In this document: in pieces, positions 34,400-46,482 of the stretch | How positions within the stretch are numbered: the first letter of the stretch is position 1 | Layout: every line of letters starts with the position of its first letter | Source: Dyella amyloliquefaciens | GTDB lineage: Bacteria; Pseudomonadota; Gammaproteobacteria; Xanthomonadales; Rhodanobacteraceae | Assembly: GCF_004296575.1 (NCBI RefSeq) | Contig: NZ_SAYT01000001.1 | Location: forward strand, 588,855-652,854 | Direction of reading: 5' to 3' | DNA length: 64,000 bases | Program-made: the position numbers and the translations under genes | The notes under the pieces: model-generated | What the model saw: only the letters and a program-made list of their open reading frames with translations | Told to the model about the DNA's origin: nothing | Database searches by the model: none

Positions 34400-35382
34400 G
34401 CACGCAGCCGGAATTCCCGATGGAGAGCCCGCTGCTCTCCGACCAGACGCGCGGCGTCCGCTCGAAGCCACGCCCGGTCGCTAGCTGGCGCGAACATCAC
34501 GGCTGGAGCGCGGCGGCGAGCCTGCGCCGGCTGATGTCACGCCCGGTCGGAACGCTGCTCACGGTTGCCGTGATGGCGATCGCGCTGGCCTTGCCGCTCA
34601 CTTTCTATCTTCTGCTCGGCAACGTGCAGAAGATGGGTGAGGCGCTGGGCCAGAACCAGACCATCAACGTGTTCCTGCAGCCCGGCCAGAGCGCCGCCTC
34701 AGCCGACATGGCCGCCAAGAAGCTGCGCGACCACGCCAGCGTCGCCGCGGTGACGGTCAAGACGCCTCAGCAGGGCATGGACGAGCTGGCCAAGATGCAG
34801 GGCTTCTCCGGCGCGCTGCACACGCTGGATGCGAACCCGCTGCCCTTCGTGCTGGAAGTGCTGCCCAAGCCGGATGTCACCGCCGACAACGTCGACCGTC
34901 TGGTGGCTGACATGCGTGGCATGCAGGGCGTGGACCAGGTGCAGGATGGCGGTACCTGGCGGCAGCGTCTGGAAGCCCTGCTTGGCGTAGGCGAGCGCGC
35001 GGTGCTGATCCTTGCGGTGCTGCTCGCCGTGGCGGTGCTGCTGGTGGTGGGCAACACGGTGCGCGTGGATATCGCCAGCCGCAGTGAGGAAATCGGCGTG
35101 CTGATGCTGGTGGGCGCGAGCCGCGCCTTCGTGCGTCGCCCTTATCTGTATGCCGGCATCTGGTATGGCCTGTTCGGTGGCCTGCTGGCGGCGGGTTTCG
35201 CCGTGCTGGTGGAGTGGGCGCTGGCCGAGCCGGTCGCCCGCCTGGGCCAGGTCTACGCCGGCAAGCTGCAGATCAATGTCCTGCCGGTATGGTTGCTGGC
35301 CGCCGTGCCGGTGGCCGCCGCTGTACTGGGCTGGCTCGGTGCCCGCCTGGTAAGCGCCTGGCAGCTGCGCAAAGCGGCCTGA
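34396..35382 (+). CDS. ftsX: Cell division protein FtsX
   Basis: 328 residues. A long N-terminal cytoplasmic tail is followed by a first membrane helix (LLTVAVMAIALALPLTFYLLL, about 55-75), an extracytoplasmic domain (about 80-190) and three C-terminal helices (about 200-320), the standard FtsX topology. The periplasmic loop contains NQTINVFLQPGQ and NPLPFVLEVLPKPD, typical of gammaproteobacterial FtsX. It transmits FtsE ATP hydrolysis to periplasmic amidase regulators. Translationally coupled to ftsE. Confidence 0.95.
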   Translation: MSTQPEFPMESPLLSDQTRGVRSKPRPVASWREHHGWSAAASLRRLMSRPVGTLLTVAVMAIALALPLTFYLLLGNVQKMGEALGQNQTINVFLQPGQSAASADMAAKKLRDHASVAAVTVKTPQQGMDELAKMQGFSGALHTLDANPLPFVLEVLPKPDVTADNVDRLVADMRGMQGVDQVQDGGTWRQRLEALLGVGERAVLILAVLLAVAVLLVVGNTVRVDIASRSEEIGVLMLVGASRAFVRRPYLYAGIWYGLFGGLLAAGFAVLVEWALAEPVARLGQVYAGKLQINVLPVWLLAAVPVAAAVLGWLGARLVSAWQLRKAA

Positions 35383-35528
35383 ATCGTGCGCGGGCTCACG
35401 TCCGCGCCGGGTTCGTAATGCGCACGATGGGTTACCGGTGCAAGATACTGGTTAGGGGGCGCGGTGCCGGAGGGATGCACCCATAGTTCGCTGGTAGGGA
35501 ATCCCAGCCAATACGTGGATGACAGGGG

Positions 35529-36371
35529 ATGAGCACGAGTTTCAGCAGTCGAGTGGTGGGAACGGCGCCAAGGGTGCTGGTAGTGGACGGCTCCAAGGTG
35601 GTGCGCCAGCTCATTGCCCGCGTGCTGAAGGCCGAACTGCCGGAATCCGAGGTCGTCGGCGCAGGCACGGGTGCGGAAGCGAAGGAGCTGCTCGAAGGCG
35701 GCGCGTTCGACTTCATCACCGTGGCATTGCGCCTGCCCGACGTGGATGGACTCGAGCTGGCTCGCCATGTGCGCGAGTCGGCCGCGCAGGCGTATGTCCC
35801 CATCGTGGCGGTGTCCGGCGACGTCGATGACCGCCTGCACAACCGCACGCTGGGCGAACACGTCACCGACTATTTCGACAAATCGCTGGGTTTCCAGGCC
35901 CTGGCGGAATTCATCCGTGGCTACGTACGCCCGGCCGAATCGGCCGAGGGCGAAGTGCTGTACGTGGAAGACAGCCGCGTGGTGGCGCTGGCCACCCGCC
36001 GCATCCTGGAAAAGCATGGTTTGACCGTGCGCCACGTCATCAGCGCCGAAGATGCACTCGCGCTGCTGGAGACCGCGCGCGAGCAGGGCAAGGTGGGCGC
36101 CGACATCGTGCTTACCGACGTCAGCCTCAAGGGCGAACTCACCGGCGGCGACCTGCTCGAGCGCATCCGTCGCGAATACGGCTATGGCAAGGGACGCCTG
36201 CCCGTGCTGGTGATGACCGGCGACGAGAACCCGGTGAATCAGGCGGCCTTGCTGCGCACCGGCGCCAACGACCTGGTCGAGAAGCCCATCGAGGAAAAGC
36301 TGCTGATCACCAAGCTGCTGTTCCAGTTGCGCGTTTCGCAGCACATGCGCGAACACGACGAGGCGGCATGA
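35529..36371 (+). CDS. Double-receiver response regulator with a degenerate first receiver
   Basis: 280 residues made of two CheY-like receiver domains (about 14-130 and 142-270) and no output domain. Receiver 2 is intact: acidic pair Glu147-Asp148, phospho-acceptor Asp197 in DIVLTDVSL, Thr230 and Lys252. Receiver 1 keeps Asp20, Ser96 and Lys118 but has Ala66 in [14 protein letters not shown] where the phosphorylated Asp should be. The first domain therefore probably cannot be phosphorylated. No kinase gene is adjacent. It overlaps ung by four bases. Confidence 0.9.
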   Translation: MSTSFSSRVVGTAPRVLVVDGSKVVRQLIARVLKAELPESEVVGAGTGAEAKELLEGGAFDFITVALRLPDVDGLELARHVRESAAQAYVPIVAVSGDVDDRLHNRTLGEHVTDYFDKSLGFQALAEFIRGYVRPAESAEGEVLYVEDSRVVALATRRILEKHGLTVRHVISAEDALALLETAREQGKVGADIVLTDVSLKGELTGGDLLERIRREYGYGKGRLPVLVMTGDENPVNQAALLRTGANDLVEKPIEEKLLITKLLFQLRVSQHMREHDEAA

Positions 36372-37069
36372 CCGAGGACCGCGTGAAGCTGGAGCCGTCC
36401 TGGAAGGAAAGGATCGGCGACTACCTCGGCCGGCCGGACATGCAGGCGCTGGCGACCTTCATCCGTTCGGAGAAGCAGGCGGGCAAGGTGGTTTACCCGC
36501 CCGGCCCGGAAATCTTCGCGGCCTTCGACCACACCCCGTTCGATGCCGTGCGGGTGGTGATCCTGGGCCAGGATCCGTACCACGGCCCGGACCAGGCCCA
36601 TGGCCTGTGCTTCTCGGTGCGCCCCGGCGTGCCGCCGCCGCCCTCGCTGCAGAACATCTTCAAGGAAATCCAGCGCGACCTGGGCATCGCGCGGCCGGAT
36701 CACGGCTGCCTCACGCCCTGGGCCGACCGTGGCGTGCTGCTGCTCAACGCGGTACTGACCGTGCAGCAAGGGCTGGCCGCCTCCCACCAGGGCAAGGGCT
36801 GGGAAGGCTTCACCGATGCCGCCATCGACGCCCTCAACCGGGAGCGGGAAGGGCTGGTCTTCATGCTCTGGGGTTCCTACGCGCAGCGGAAGGGCCAGCT
36901 GATCGACTCCCGCCGCCATTGCATTCTGAAGTCGGTGCACCCATCTCCTTTGTCAGCGCACCGGGGCTTCCTGGGGTGTGGGCACTTCTCGGCGGCCAAC
37001 CATTATCTGGAAAGCCGGGGCGTGGCCCCCATCGACTGGTCGTTGCCGCCCCGCGCCGCACTTGGCTGA
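36368..37069 (+). CDS. ung: Uracil-DNA glycosylase
   Basis: 233 residues. It removes uracil from DNA as the first step of base excision repair. Catalytic motif GQDPYHGP at about 67-74 contains the water-activating Asp69. The [19 protein letters not shown] loop, [11 protein letters not shown] (Asn in the uracil pocket), LMLWG-like [10 protein letters not shown] and the His-containing [10 protein letters not shown] motif near 197 are all conserved family 1 features. The start overlaps the receiver gene stop (ATGA), so the two are co-translated, though no functional link is obvious. Confidence 0.97.
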   Translation: MTEDRVKLEPSWKERIGDYLGRPDMQALATFIRSEKQAGKVVYPPGPEIFAAFDHTPFDAVRVVILGQDPYHGPDQAHGLCFSVRPGVPPPPSLQNIFKEIQRDLGIARPDHGCLTPWADRGVLLLNAVLTVQQGLAASHQGKGWEGFTDAAIDALNREREGLVFMLWGSYAQRKGQLIDSRRHCILKSVHPSPLSAHRGFLGCGHFSAANHYLESRGVAPIDWSLPPRAALG

Positions 37070-37199
37070 ACGGGCCTTTCACCCCTCCTGAACCGTTCGG
37101 TCGGCATAGTGGCACCTCCCCTGGGATGCCCCACTGGACGAGCGTCCCAAATTCCTGTACTATTCAGTTCATCAAAGGTCCCGGAACCTTTCGGGGCCT

Positions 37200-37226
37200 T
37201 TAGCACTCTCCCTATCCGAGTGCTAA
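37200..37226. promoter_or_regulatory. Perfect CIRCE (HrcA operator) upstream of rpoH
   Basis: TTAGCACTC (37200-37208), nine bases, GAGTGCTAA (37218-37226), the exact CIRCE consensus bound by the heat-shock repressor HrcA. It lies 29 bases before the rpoH start. A possible -10 TACTAT at 37158 would place it in the 5' leader. Confidence 0.85.
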
Positions 37227-37255
37227 GCTGATCCCCTATTCAGGAGGTTCCACCC

Positions 37256-38113
<858 letters not shown>

Positions 38114-38134
38114 TTCCATCGAACGGCGTAACAT

Positions 38135-38166
38135 GCCAACGGCCCCGCTCGGGGCCGTTGGCTTTT
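38135..38166 (+). terminator. Terminator of rpoH
   Basis: GCCAACGGCCCC (38135-38146) pairs perfectly with GGGGCCGTTGGC (38151-38162) around GCTC, followed by TTTT. Confidence 0.9.
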
Positions 38167-38222
38167 GCGGAGACAGGGAACGCTCCGTATCCCCTGGATT
38201 GGAATTGCCCGACCTTCCCGCC

Positions 38223-38920
38223 ATGCCCCGAGTGCTGGTCATCGAAGACGACGAAACCACGGCGCGAGAAATCGTCGCCGAGCTCAGCGTGCACGGCATG
38301 GCCACCGAGTGGGTGGCCAACGGGCGCGAAGGGCTGGAGCGGGCGCGCCTGGGCGACTACGACCTCATTACCCTCGATCGCATGCTGCCCGGCATGGACG
38401 GCATCGACGTAGTGGCCGAATTGCGCCGTGCGCAGGTCGATACCCCGGTGCTGATGATCAGCGCGCTGAGCGACGTCGACGAACGCGTGCGCGGCCTGCG
38501 CGCCGGCGGCGACGACTACCTCACCAAACCGTTCGCCCCCGACGAGATGGCCGCGCGCGCCGAGGTACTGCTGCGCCGGCGCCAGCCGCAGACTGCCGTG
38601 CAGCGCCTGCGCGTGGCAAACCTCGAGCTGGACCTGGTGAGTCATGTCGCCTACCGCGACGGCCAGCCGCTCACGCTGCTGCCCACCGAATACCGTCTGC
38701 TGGAGTTCCTGATGCGCAACTCCGGCCAGGTGGTTACGCGCACGATGATCTTCGAAACGGTGTGGGGCTTTCACTTCGACCCCGGCACCAACGTGATCGA
38801 CGTGCACATCGGGCGCTTGCGCCGCAAGATCGACTCGGCGGCACAACCGCCGCTCATCCACACCGTGCGCGGCACCGGCTACATGCTGGCGACCGCGCAG
38901 GAAACCGCAGCGGTGACGCC

Positions 38921-38924
<4 letters not shown>
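38223..38924 (+). CDS. OmpR-family response regulator
   Basis: 233 residues from the ATG before PRVLVIEDDE. Receiver domain 1-115 with acidic pair in VIEDDE, phospho-acceptor Asp in DLITLDRMLPGMDG (about 51), and switch Lys in LTKPF. A winged-helix DNA-binding domain (about 130-228) follows with LTLLPTEYRLLEFLMRNSGQVV and VIDVHIGRLRRKID. Its stop overlaps the kinase start by four bases. The RND efflux operon 1.5 kb downstream is the probable target. Confidence 0.94.
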
Positions 38925-40351
<1,427 letters not shown>

Positions 40352-40369
40352 CCGAGCCGTTGCAGGCAA

Positions 40370-40410
40370 CATGAAATTATCTTCATGCGCCCGGATGATC
40401 CGGGCGCATG
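40370..40410. promoter_or_regulatory. Nested palindromes between the kinase and efflux genes
   Basis: CATGAA/TTCATG at 40370-40387, and CATGCGCCCGGAT (40384-40396), G, ATCCGGGCGCATG (40398-40410), a 13-bp perfect inverted repeat around one base. It has no T run, so it may be an operator or an internal transcript boundary 55 bases before the RND gene. Confidence 0.45.
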
Positions 40411-40464
40411 ACGTGCGTGCGAAAATTTGCCGCGACGCATCATTCGCGCACGGAAGTCCCCCGC

Positions 40465-43400
40465 ATGCTTGGCATCGTCCGGATCGCGCTCACGCGGCCC
40501 TACACCTTTGTTGTTCTCGCGCTGACCATTTTCATCTTCGGCGCCATGGCGGCGATACGCACGCCGACCGATATCTTCCCGGACATCGACATTCCGGTGA
40601 TCGCGGTGTCGTGGACGTTTACCGGCATGACGCCCGACCAGATGGCGGGCCGCATGAATACGCCGTTCGAGCGCGTGCTTACCACCACGGTGAACGACAT
40701 CGAGCACATCGAGTCGGAATCGCTCAACGGCATGGGCATCACCAAGATCTACTTCCAGCCCGGTGTGAACATCGCAACGGCGAACGCGCAGGTGACCGCC
40801 GTCGCGCAGACGCTGCTCAAGCAGATGCCGCCCGGTGCCACGCCACCGCTGATCGTCAACTACAACGCCTCCACCGTGCCGATCCTGCAGCTCGCGTTGT
40901 CGGGCAAGGGCCTGAGCGAGCAGCAGCTCGGTGATCTTGGTCTCAACCTGTTGCGTCCGCAGCTGGTGACGGTGCCCGGCGCGGCGATTCCCTATCCGTT
41001 CGGCGGCAAGACTCGCCAGATCCAGCTCGACGTCGATCCCGCTGCGCTGCAGGCGCGCGGACTCTCGACGCAGGACGTGGCCAACGCCCTGGCCGCGCAG
41101 CAGCAGATCAGTCCGATTGGCACGCAGAAGATCGGTCGCTACGAATATGTGATGCTGTTGAACAATGCAGCCGAGCGCGTGGCGGAGCTGGAAAACCTGC
41201 CGATCAAGAACGTCAACGGCGCGACCATCTACATCCGCGACGTGGCCCATGTTCGCGACGGCGCACCTCCGCAGACCAACATCGTCCACGTCGACGGCGT
41301 GCGCTCCACGCTGCTGTCGGTTCTGAAGAACGGCTCGACTTCCACGCTCGCCATCGTGGCCGGTGTGCGCGATCGCGTGGCCAACATGAAGGACGCGCTG
41401 CCTGACAACCTCACCATCACGCCGATCGGCGACCAGTCGATATTCGTGCGCGCCTCGATCAATGGCGTGATCCGCGAAGGCGTGATCGCCGCGGCGCTGA
41501 CCAGCCTGATGATCCTGCTGTTCCTGGGCAGCTGGCGCTCGACGCTGATCATCGCGACCTCGATCCCGCTCGCCGTGCTCGGCTCGGTGTTCACCCTGTC
41601 GGCCATCGGCCAGACGCTCAACATCATGACGCTGGGTGGCCTGGCGCTGGCGGTGGGCATCCTCGTGGACGAAGCCACGGTGACCATCGAAAACATCAAC
41701 TGGCATCTGGAGCAAGGCAAGGACGTGATCACGGCGATCGTCGACGGTTCGTCGCAGATCATCGTGCCGGCCTTCGTCTCCCTGCTGTGCATCTGCATCG
41801 TATTCGTGCCGATGTTCTTCCTGCCGGGTGTTGCGCGTTACCTGTTCGTGCCGATGGCCGAGGCGGTGATCTTCGCGATGATCTTTTCGTTCATCCTGTC
41901 GCGCACACTGGTGCTGACGATGGCGAAGTACCTGCTGCACGAGCACCCGCCGACGGTGGACGAGCACGGTCAGCACCTGCCGTTGCCGCCGCCGAAGTCG
42001 GCCCTGGGTCGCTTCCAGCGTGGTTTCGTGGATCGCTTCGAGGTCTTCCGCGCAGGCTACAGCGGCATGCTCAACCTAGCGCTGCAGCACCGCAAGGTGT
42101 TTGTGACGGGCTTCCTCGGCTTCGTGCTGCTGTCATTCCTGCTGTTGCCGGGGCTGGGCAGCAACTTCTTCCCGGACGTGGATGGCGGCCAGATCCTGGT
42201 GCACGCTCGCGTGCCGGTGGGGTCGCGTGTGGAAGTGACGGCGGCCGAGTTCGCTGACATCCAGAAAGCCATTCGCCAGGTGATCCCGCCGAACGAACTG
42301 GAAGCGATGGTCGACAACATCGGCCAGTACGCCAGTTCGATCAATACCATCTACAACAACACCGGCCAGATCGGCGAACAGGATGGAGACATCCAGATCT
42401 CGCTGAAGGAAGGCCATCGCCCGAGCGCCGAGTACGTGAAGGTTCTGCGCGAGAAGCTGCCGCGCCTGTTTCCGGGTACGACGTTCTCGTTCCCGCCGGC
42501 GGACATCGTGAGCCAGATTCTCAACTTCGGCTCGCCGGCGCCGATCGATCTGCAGATCCGTGGATTCCACCTCGACCAGAACTTCGAGTACGCCAACCTG
42601 CTGCTCAACCGCATCCGCAAGATTCCCGGCGTGGTGGATGCGCGCATCCAGCAGTCGCAGGCGACGCCCGCGTTCCGCGTCGACGTGGATCGCACGCGAG
42701 CCGGGCTGTTGGGCCTGACCGAGCAGGACGTCACCAGCAGCCTTTTGGCCGATCTTTCGGGTACCTCGCAGGTATCGCCGACGTTCTGGCTCAACCCCGA
42801 TAACAACGTCACTTATCCGATCTCGGCGCAGGTGCCGCAGTACCGGCTGGACTCGCTGGCATCGCTGGCGAACCTGCCGATCACGGCCAAGAGCGGCGGC
42901 AATCCGCAGGTGCTCGGCGCGCTGGCCGACGTGTCGCGTACGCACAGCAACATGGTCGTGAGCCAGTACAACATCCAGTCGCTGGTGGAGATCTTTGCCA
43001 CCACGCAGGGACGGGACCTCGGCGCCGTTGCGGGCGATATCCAGCAGATCCTGAAAGACACGGCGAAGTCCAAGCCCAAGGGCGCCAACATCGCGCTGCT
43101 CGGCCAGGTGCAGACCATGAACGACTCGTACTCGGGCCTGCTGCTCGGCCTGCTGGGCTCGGGTGTGCTGGTCTACCTGCTGATCGTTGTGAACTTCCAG
43201 TCGTGGACCGATCCGTTCGTGATCATCACCGCGCTGCCTGCCGCACTGGCCGGTATCGTGTGGATGCTATTCGTCACGCGGACCACGTTGTCGGTGCCCG
43301 CTTTGACCGGCGCGATCATGTGCATGGGCGTGGCGACTGCCAACTCGGTGCTGGTGGTGAGCTTCTGCCGCGAGCGCCTGGCCTTCCATGGCGACGCCAC

Positions 43401-43668
43401 CCTGGCGGCGCGCGAGGCTGGCTTCGTGCGCTTCCGCCCCGTGCTGATGACCGCGCTGGCCATGATCATCGGCATGGTGCCGATGGCGCTTGGCCTGGGC
43501 GATGGCGGCGAGCAGAACGCGCCGCTCGGCCGCGCCGTGATCGGTGGCCTGCTGTTCGCCACCACCGCCACCCTGATCTTCGTCCCCGTCGTCTTTTCCA
43601 TCGTGCATGCGCGACGCGGTCGCGCCTCCGATTCGGCCCCTGTTGCCGGAGAACCTGTCCATGTCTGA
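40465..43668 (+). CDS. RND efflux pump inner-membrane permease
   Basis: 1067 residues with the RND layout: helix 1 (about 12-32), large periplasmic loop, helices 2-6 (about 340-540), helix 7, second periplasmic loop and helices 8-12. The proton-relay region in helix 4 reads LAVGILVDEATVTIEN, with Asp followed by Glu instead of the usual Asp-Asp. Ends of the class, such as LGSNFFPDVDGGQILVHARVPVG and TANSVLVVSF, support a multidrug or heavier-solute exporter rather than a metal pump, but the substrate is unresolved. The adaptor gene overlaps its end by eight bases. Confidence 0.94.
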   Translation: MLGIVRIALTRPYTFVVLALTIFIFGAMAAIRTPTDIFPDIDIPVIAVSWTFTGMTPDQMAGRMNTPFERVLTTTVNDIEHIESESLNGMGITKIYFQPGVNIATANAQVTAVAQTLLKQMPPGATPPLIVNYNASTVPILQLALSGKGLSEQQLGDLGLNLLRPQLVTVPGAAIPYPFGGKTRQIQLDVDPAALQARGLSTQDVANALAAQQQISPIGTQKIGRYEYVMLLNNAAERVAELENLPIKNVNGATIYIRDVAHVRDGAPPQTNIVHVDGVRSTLLSVLKNGSTSTLAIVAGVRDRVANMKDALPDNLTITPIGDQSIFVRASINGVIREGVIAAALTSLMILLFLGSWRSTLIIATSIPLAVLGSVFTLSAIGQTLNIMTLGGLALAVGILVDEATVTIENINWHLEQGKDVITAIVDGSSQIIVPAFVSLLCICIVFVPMFFLPGVARYLFVPMAEAVIFAMIFSFILSRTLVLTMAKYLLHEHPPTVDEHGQHLPLPPPKSALGRFQRGFVDRFEVFRAGYSGMLNLALQHRKVFVTGFLGFVLLSFLLLPGLGSNFFPDVDGGQILVHARVPVGSRVEVTAAEFADIQKAIRQVIPPNELEAMVDNIGQYASSINTIYNNTGQIGEQDGDIQISLKEGHRPSAEYVKVLREKLPRLFPGTTFSFPPADIVSQILNFGSPAPIDLQIRGFHLDQNFEYANLLLNRIRKIPGVVDARIQQSQATPAFRVDVDRTRAGLLGLTEQDVTSSLLADLSGTSQVSPTFWLNPDNNVTYPISAQVPQYRLDSLASLANLPITAKSGGNPQVLGALADVSRTHSNMVVSQYNIQSLVEIFATTQGRDLGAVAGDIQQILKDTAKSKPKGANIALLGQVQTMNDSYSGLLLGLLGSGVLVYLLIVVNFQSWTDPFVIITALPAALAGIVWMLFVTRTTLSVPALTGAIMCMGVATANSVLVVSFCRERLAFHGDATLAAREAGFVRFRPVLMTALAMIIGMVPMALGLGDGGEQNAPLGRAVIGGLLFATTATLIFVPVVFSIVHARRGRASDSAPVAGEPVHV

Positions 43669-44857
43669 GCACCTCACTTCGCTTCCCGAGTCGACGCCCT
43701 CGCCGCGTCGCCTGCGCCTGGCTGCACTGATCGGAGCGGTCATCTTCGGCTCGATCGTCGTGGTCGGCGTGGCGGTGCGCATCTCCGATGCGCGCAGCCT
43801 GCACCAGTGGACCGACGAGCAGGCCATTCCTACCGTCGTCGTCACCACGCCCGAGGCGGGCAACGGCAAGTCGCCGCTGGAGTTGCCTGCGCAGATGGAC
43901 GCCTTTACGAACGCGCCCATCTATGCGCGCACCAGTGGTTATCTGAAGTCCTGGAACAAGGACATCGGCGCGACGGTGAAGGCGGGCGACGTCCTTGGCG
44001 AGATCGACACACCCGATCTCGACCAGCAGTTGCTGCAGGCACAGGCCGACCTCGCCAGCGCCAAGGCGAACGCCGCGCTGGCGGCGACCACCGCCAAGCG
44101 TTGGCAGGTGCTGCACCAGACCGATCCCGATTCCGTGTCGCAGCAGTCGGTGGACCAGTACAACGGCGACTATGCCGCCAAGCAGGCGCAGGCCAATGCA
44201 GCGCAGGCCAACCTCGACCGGTTGAAGGCGCTGAAATCGTACGCGCGCATCGTCGCGCCGTTCGACGGCCGCGTGACGGCGCGCAATACCGACGTGGGTG
44301 CGCTGGTCACTGCCGACAGCGCGGGTGGTACGCCGCTGTTCCAGGTGTCTGACACCAGCAAGTTGCGCGTGTATGTGCGCGTGCCCCAGGTGTATGCACC
44401 CAGCATCCATCGCGGTGATGAGGCGACGCTCACCGTACCGGAATATCCGGGCAAGACCTTCACCGCGAAGGTCGAGGCTGACGCGCGCGCGATCTCGCCC
44501 ACCTCGGGCACCACGCTGGTGCAGCTGCAGGTGGACAACCCCGATGGCAAGCTGCTGCCCAGCAGCTACGCAAGCATCAGCTTCAATCTCGCCTCTGCCG
44601 CGCTCGGTGTGCGCGTCCCCGCCGAAGCGCTGATCTTCGACGACAAGGGCCTGCGTGTGGCGACGCTGGATGCGAACGACCAGGTGAAGTTCAAGACCGT
44701 GACCATCCGTCGCGACTACGGCAAGTCGGTGGAGCTGGGCTCGGGCCTGGAGCCGGGCGACCGCGTCATCAGCAATCCGCCGGATGGCCTCGTCGATGGT
44801 GACCCGGTGCGCATCGCCAAGAACCCGCAGGCGGCGAAGCCTCATGAAAAAGCCTAA
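43661..44857 (+). CDS. RND efflux periplasmic adaptor (membrane fusion protein)
   Basis: 398 residues from the ATG with GGAG eight bases upstream. One N-terminal membrane anchor (LRLAALIGAVIFGSIVVVGVAV, about 19-40), then the biotinyl/lipoyl half-motifs (ARTSGYLKSWNKDIGATVKAGDVLGEID and SYARIVAPFDGRVTARNTDVGALV) around a coiled-coil hairpin (about 112-175), then the beta-barrel domain. It bridges the permease and the outer-membrane channel. It sits between them, overlapping both neighbours. Confidence 0.94.
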   Translation: MSEHLTSLPESTPSPRRLRLAALIGAVIFGSIVVVGVAVRISDARSLHQWTDEQAIPTVVVTTPEAGNGKSPLELPAQMDAFTNAPIYARTSGYLKSWNKDIGATVKAGDVLGEIDTPDLDQQLLQAQADLASAKANAALAATTAKRWQVLHQTDPDSVSQQSVDQYNGDYAAKQAQANAAQANLDRLKALKSYARIVAPFDGRVTARNTDVGALVTADSAGGTPLFQVSDTSKLRVYVRVPQVYAPSIHRGDEATLTVPEYPGKTFTAKVEADARAISPTSGTTLVQLQVDNPDGKLLPSSYASISFNLASAALGVRVPAEALIFDDKGLRVATLDANDQVKFKTVTIRRDYGKSVELGSGLEPGDRVISNPPDGLVDGDPVRIAKNPQAAKPHEKA

Positions 44858-46307
44858 ATCCCTAGCGCTGACGGTCGCTGCCACGCTCGCGCTCGGCGCG
44901 TGCTCGATGGCGCCCACCTACAAGGCGCCGGAAGCGCCGGTGGCCGATCACTACCAACCGGCCGGTCCATGGACCGCTGCCGCGCCCGCCGACCAGCTGC
45001 CTCGCGAAGGCTGGTGGAAGTTGTATGGCGATGCGCGCCTCGACGATCTGGAAGGCCAGCTGCTGGCGCACAACGCGGACCTTTCCGCGGCGCTGGCGAG
45101 CTACCAACAGTCGCGCGACTTCCTGCAGCAGGTGCGCGCCGACCTGTTCCCGCAGGTGTCTGCAGGGGCAGGGGCGATCCGTACGCGCCAGTCCGACAAT
45201 GCCGCGTTGCGCGGGCCGACATCGCCGACCTGGTACGACACTTACTCGCTGACCGGACAGGCGACCTACGAGGTCGACCTGTGGGGACGTGTACACGACA
45301 ACGTCGCCGCCGGTCGCGCCTCGATGCAGGCATCGGCTGCCGATCTCGCTTCGGTGCGCCTGAGCCTGGAAGCGCAGCTCGCCGACAGCTATCTCGTACT
45401 GGTCGGCCTGGATCGCCAGATCGATCTGCTGCAGAAGAGTGTGGATGCGTATCAGCGTGCGTTGCAGCTCACCCGTACGCTGCAGGCTGGCGGCGCGGTG
45501 TCCGGACTGGATGTGAATCGCGCGCAGACGCAGTTGTCGTCCACGCGCTCGCAGCTGTCGCAGACCAAGGCGCAACGCGACCTGTTGCTGCATGCCATTG
45601 CCGTACTGGTAGGCCAGCCGGCCTCGAGCTTCACGCTCGAGGCGAAGACGGATTTGCCGGCCTTGCCCGTGATCCCGGTGGGCCTGCCATCCACGCTTCT
45701 GCAACGTCGTCCGGACATTGCTGCCGCCGAGCGACGGACGGCCGAGGCGAATGCGCAGATCGGCGTCGCCCGTTCCGCCTTCTTCCCGTCGCTGACACTC
45801 AACGCCGCAGGTGGGTTCAGCAGCGGTGCCTGGGGCAACCTGCTGACCGCGCCGAGCCAGGTGTGGGCCCTGGGTCCGACCCTGCTGATGGACATCTTCG
45901 ACGGCGGTCGCCGCCGCGCGCAGGTGGATGCCGCGCACGCAGCCTTTGATGAAGCCAGTGCGCACTACCGCAGCACGGTGCTCACGGCATTCCAGCAGGT
46001 GGAAGACAACCAGTCGTTGCTCAACAACTACGGCAATGCGCTGGTGGACCAGGATGACGCCACCAAGGCAGCGGATCACACACTCAACCTGTCGATGGCC
46101 TTGTACAAGCAGGGCGCCAACAGCTATCTCGACGTGGTGACGGCGCAGGTCGCGTCGCTCGACGCGCATCTCGCATTGCTGGGATTGCAGACGAACCAGC
46201 TGCGCGCGAGCGTGGGGCTGGTGCGGGCGCTGGGGGGTGGATGGGATAGCGGGGAGATTTCGCCGGAGGTGTTGGCGAAGGATGCGAAGGCGCAGGCGAA
46301 GAAGTAG
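44844..46307 (+). CDS. RND efflux outer-membrane channel lipoprotein (NodT family)
   Basis: 487 residues from ATG 44844, overlapping the adaptor stop by 14 bases. A lipoprotein signal ends LGACSMAP (lipidated Cys near residue 19). Two tandem TolC-like repeats follow, with the family segments WWKLYGDARLDDLE, TYEVDLWGRVHDN, IAVLVGQPAS, PSTLLQRRPDIAAAERR and DIFDGGRRRAQVDAAHAAFDEA. It forms the outer-membrane exit duct as a trimer. A REP-like element and a strong terminator follow. Confidence 0.95.
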   Translation: MKKPKSLALTVAATLALGACSMAPTYKAPEAPVADHYQPAGPWTAAAPADQLPREGWWKLYGDARLDDLEGQLLAHNADLSAALASYQQSRDFLQQVRADLFPQVSAGAGAIRTRQSDNAALRGPTSPTWYDTYSLTGQATYEVDLWGRVHDNVAAGRASMQASAADLASVRLSLEAQLADSYLVLVGLDRQIDLLQKSVDAYQRALQLTRTLQAGGAVSGLDVNRAQTQLSSTRSQLSQTKAQRDLLLHAIAVLVGQPASSFTLEAKTDLPALPVIPVGLPSTLLQRRPDIAAAERRTAEANAQIGVARSAFFPSLTLNAAGGFSSGAWGNLLTAPSQVWALGPTLLMDIFDGGRRRAQVDAAHAAFDEASAHYRSTVLTAFQQVEDNQSLLNNYGNALVDQDDATKAADHTLNLSMALYKQGANSYLDVVTAQVASLDAHLALLGLQTNQLRASVGLVRALGGGWDSGEISPEVLAKDAKAQAKK

Positions 46308-46324
46308 TTCCTTCTGCGTCTTGT

Positions 46325-46407
46325 TGTAGGAGCGCACCCAGTGCGCGACCGCAACGTCCCGGCATCACCGCCCCGTAGGCTTTTCGCGCACTGGGTGCGC
46401 TCCTACA
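46325..46407. repeat. REP-like palindromic element, copy B
   Basis: Arms 46325-46348 and 46384-46407 are the same 24-base perfect inverted repeats as at 13748-13830, again with a 35-base but different spacer. It separates the efflux operon from its terminator. Confidence 0.85.
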
Positions 46408-46432
46408 TGGGAAGCAACGCCCGACTCGCCAA

Positions 46433-46463
46433 GAAAAACGCCCCGATCATCGGGGCGTTTTTC
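46433..46463. terminator. Bidirectional terminator between efflux operon and tal
   Basis: GAAAAACGCCCCG (46433-46445) pairs with CGGGGCGTTTTTC (46451-46463) around ATCAT, with A and T runs serving both strands. Confidence 0.92.
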
Positions 46464-46482
46464 ATTGCGCCTGGCGAAACCC

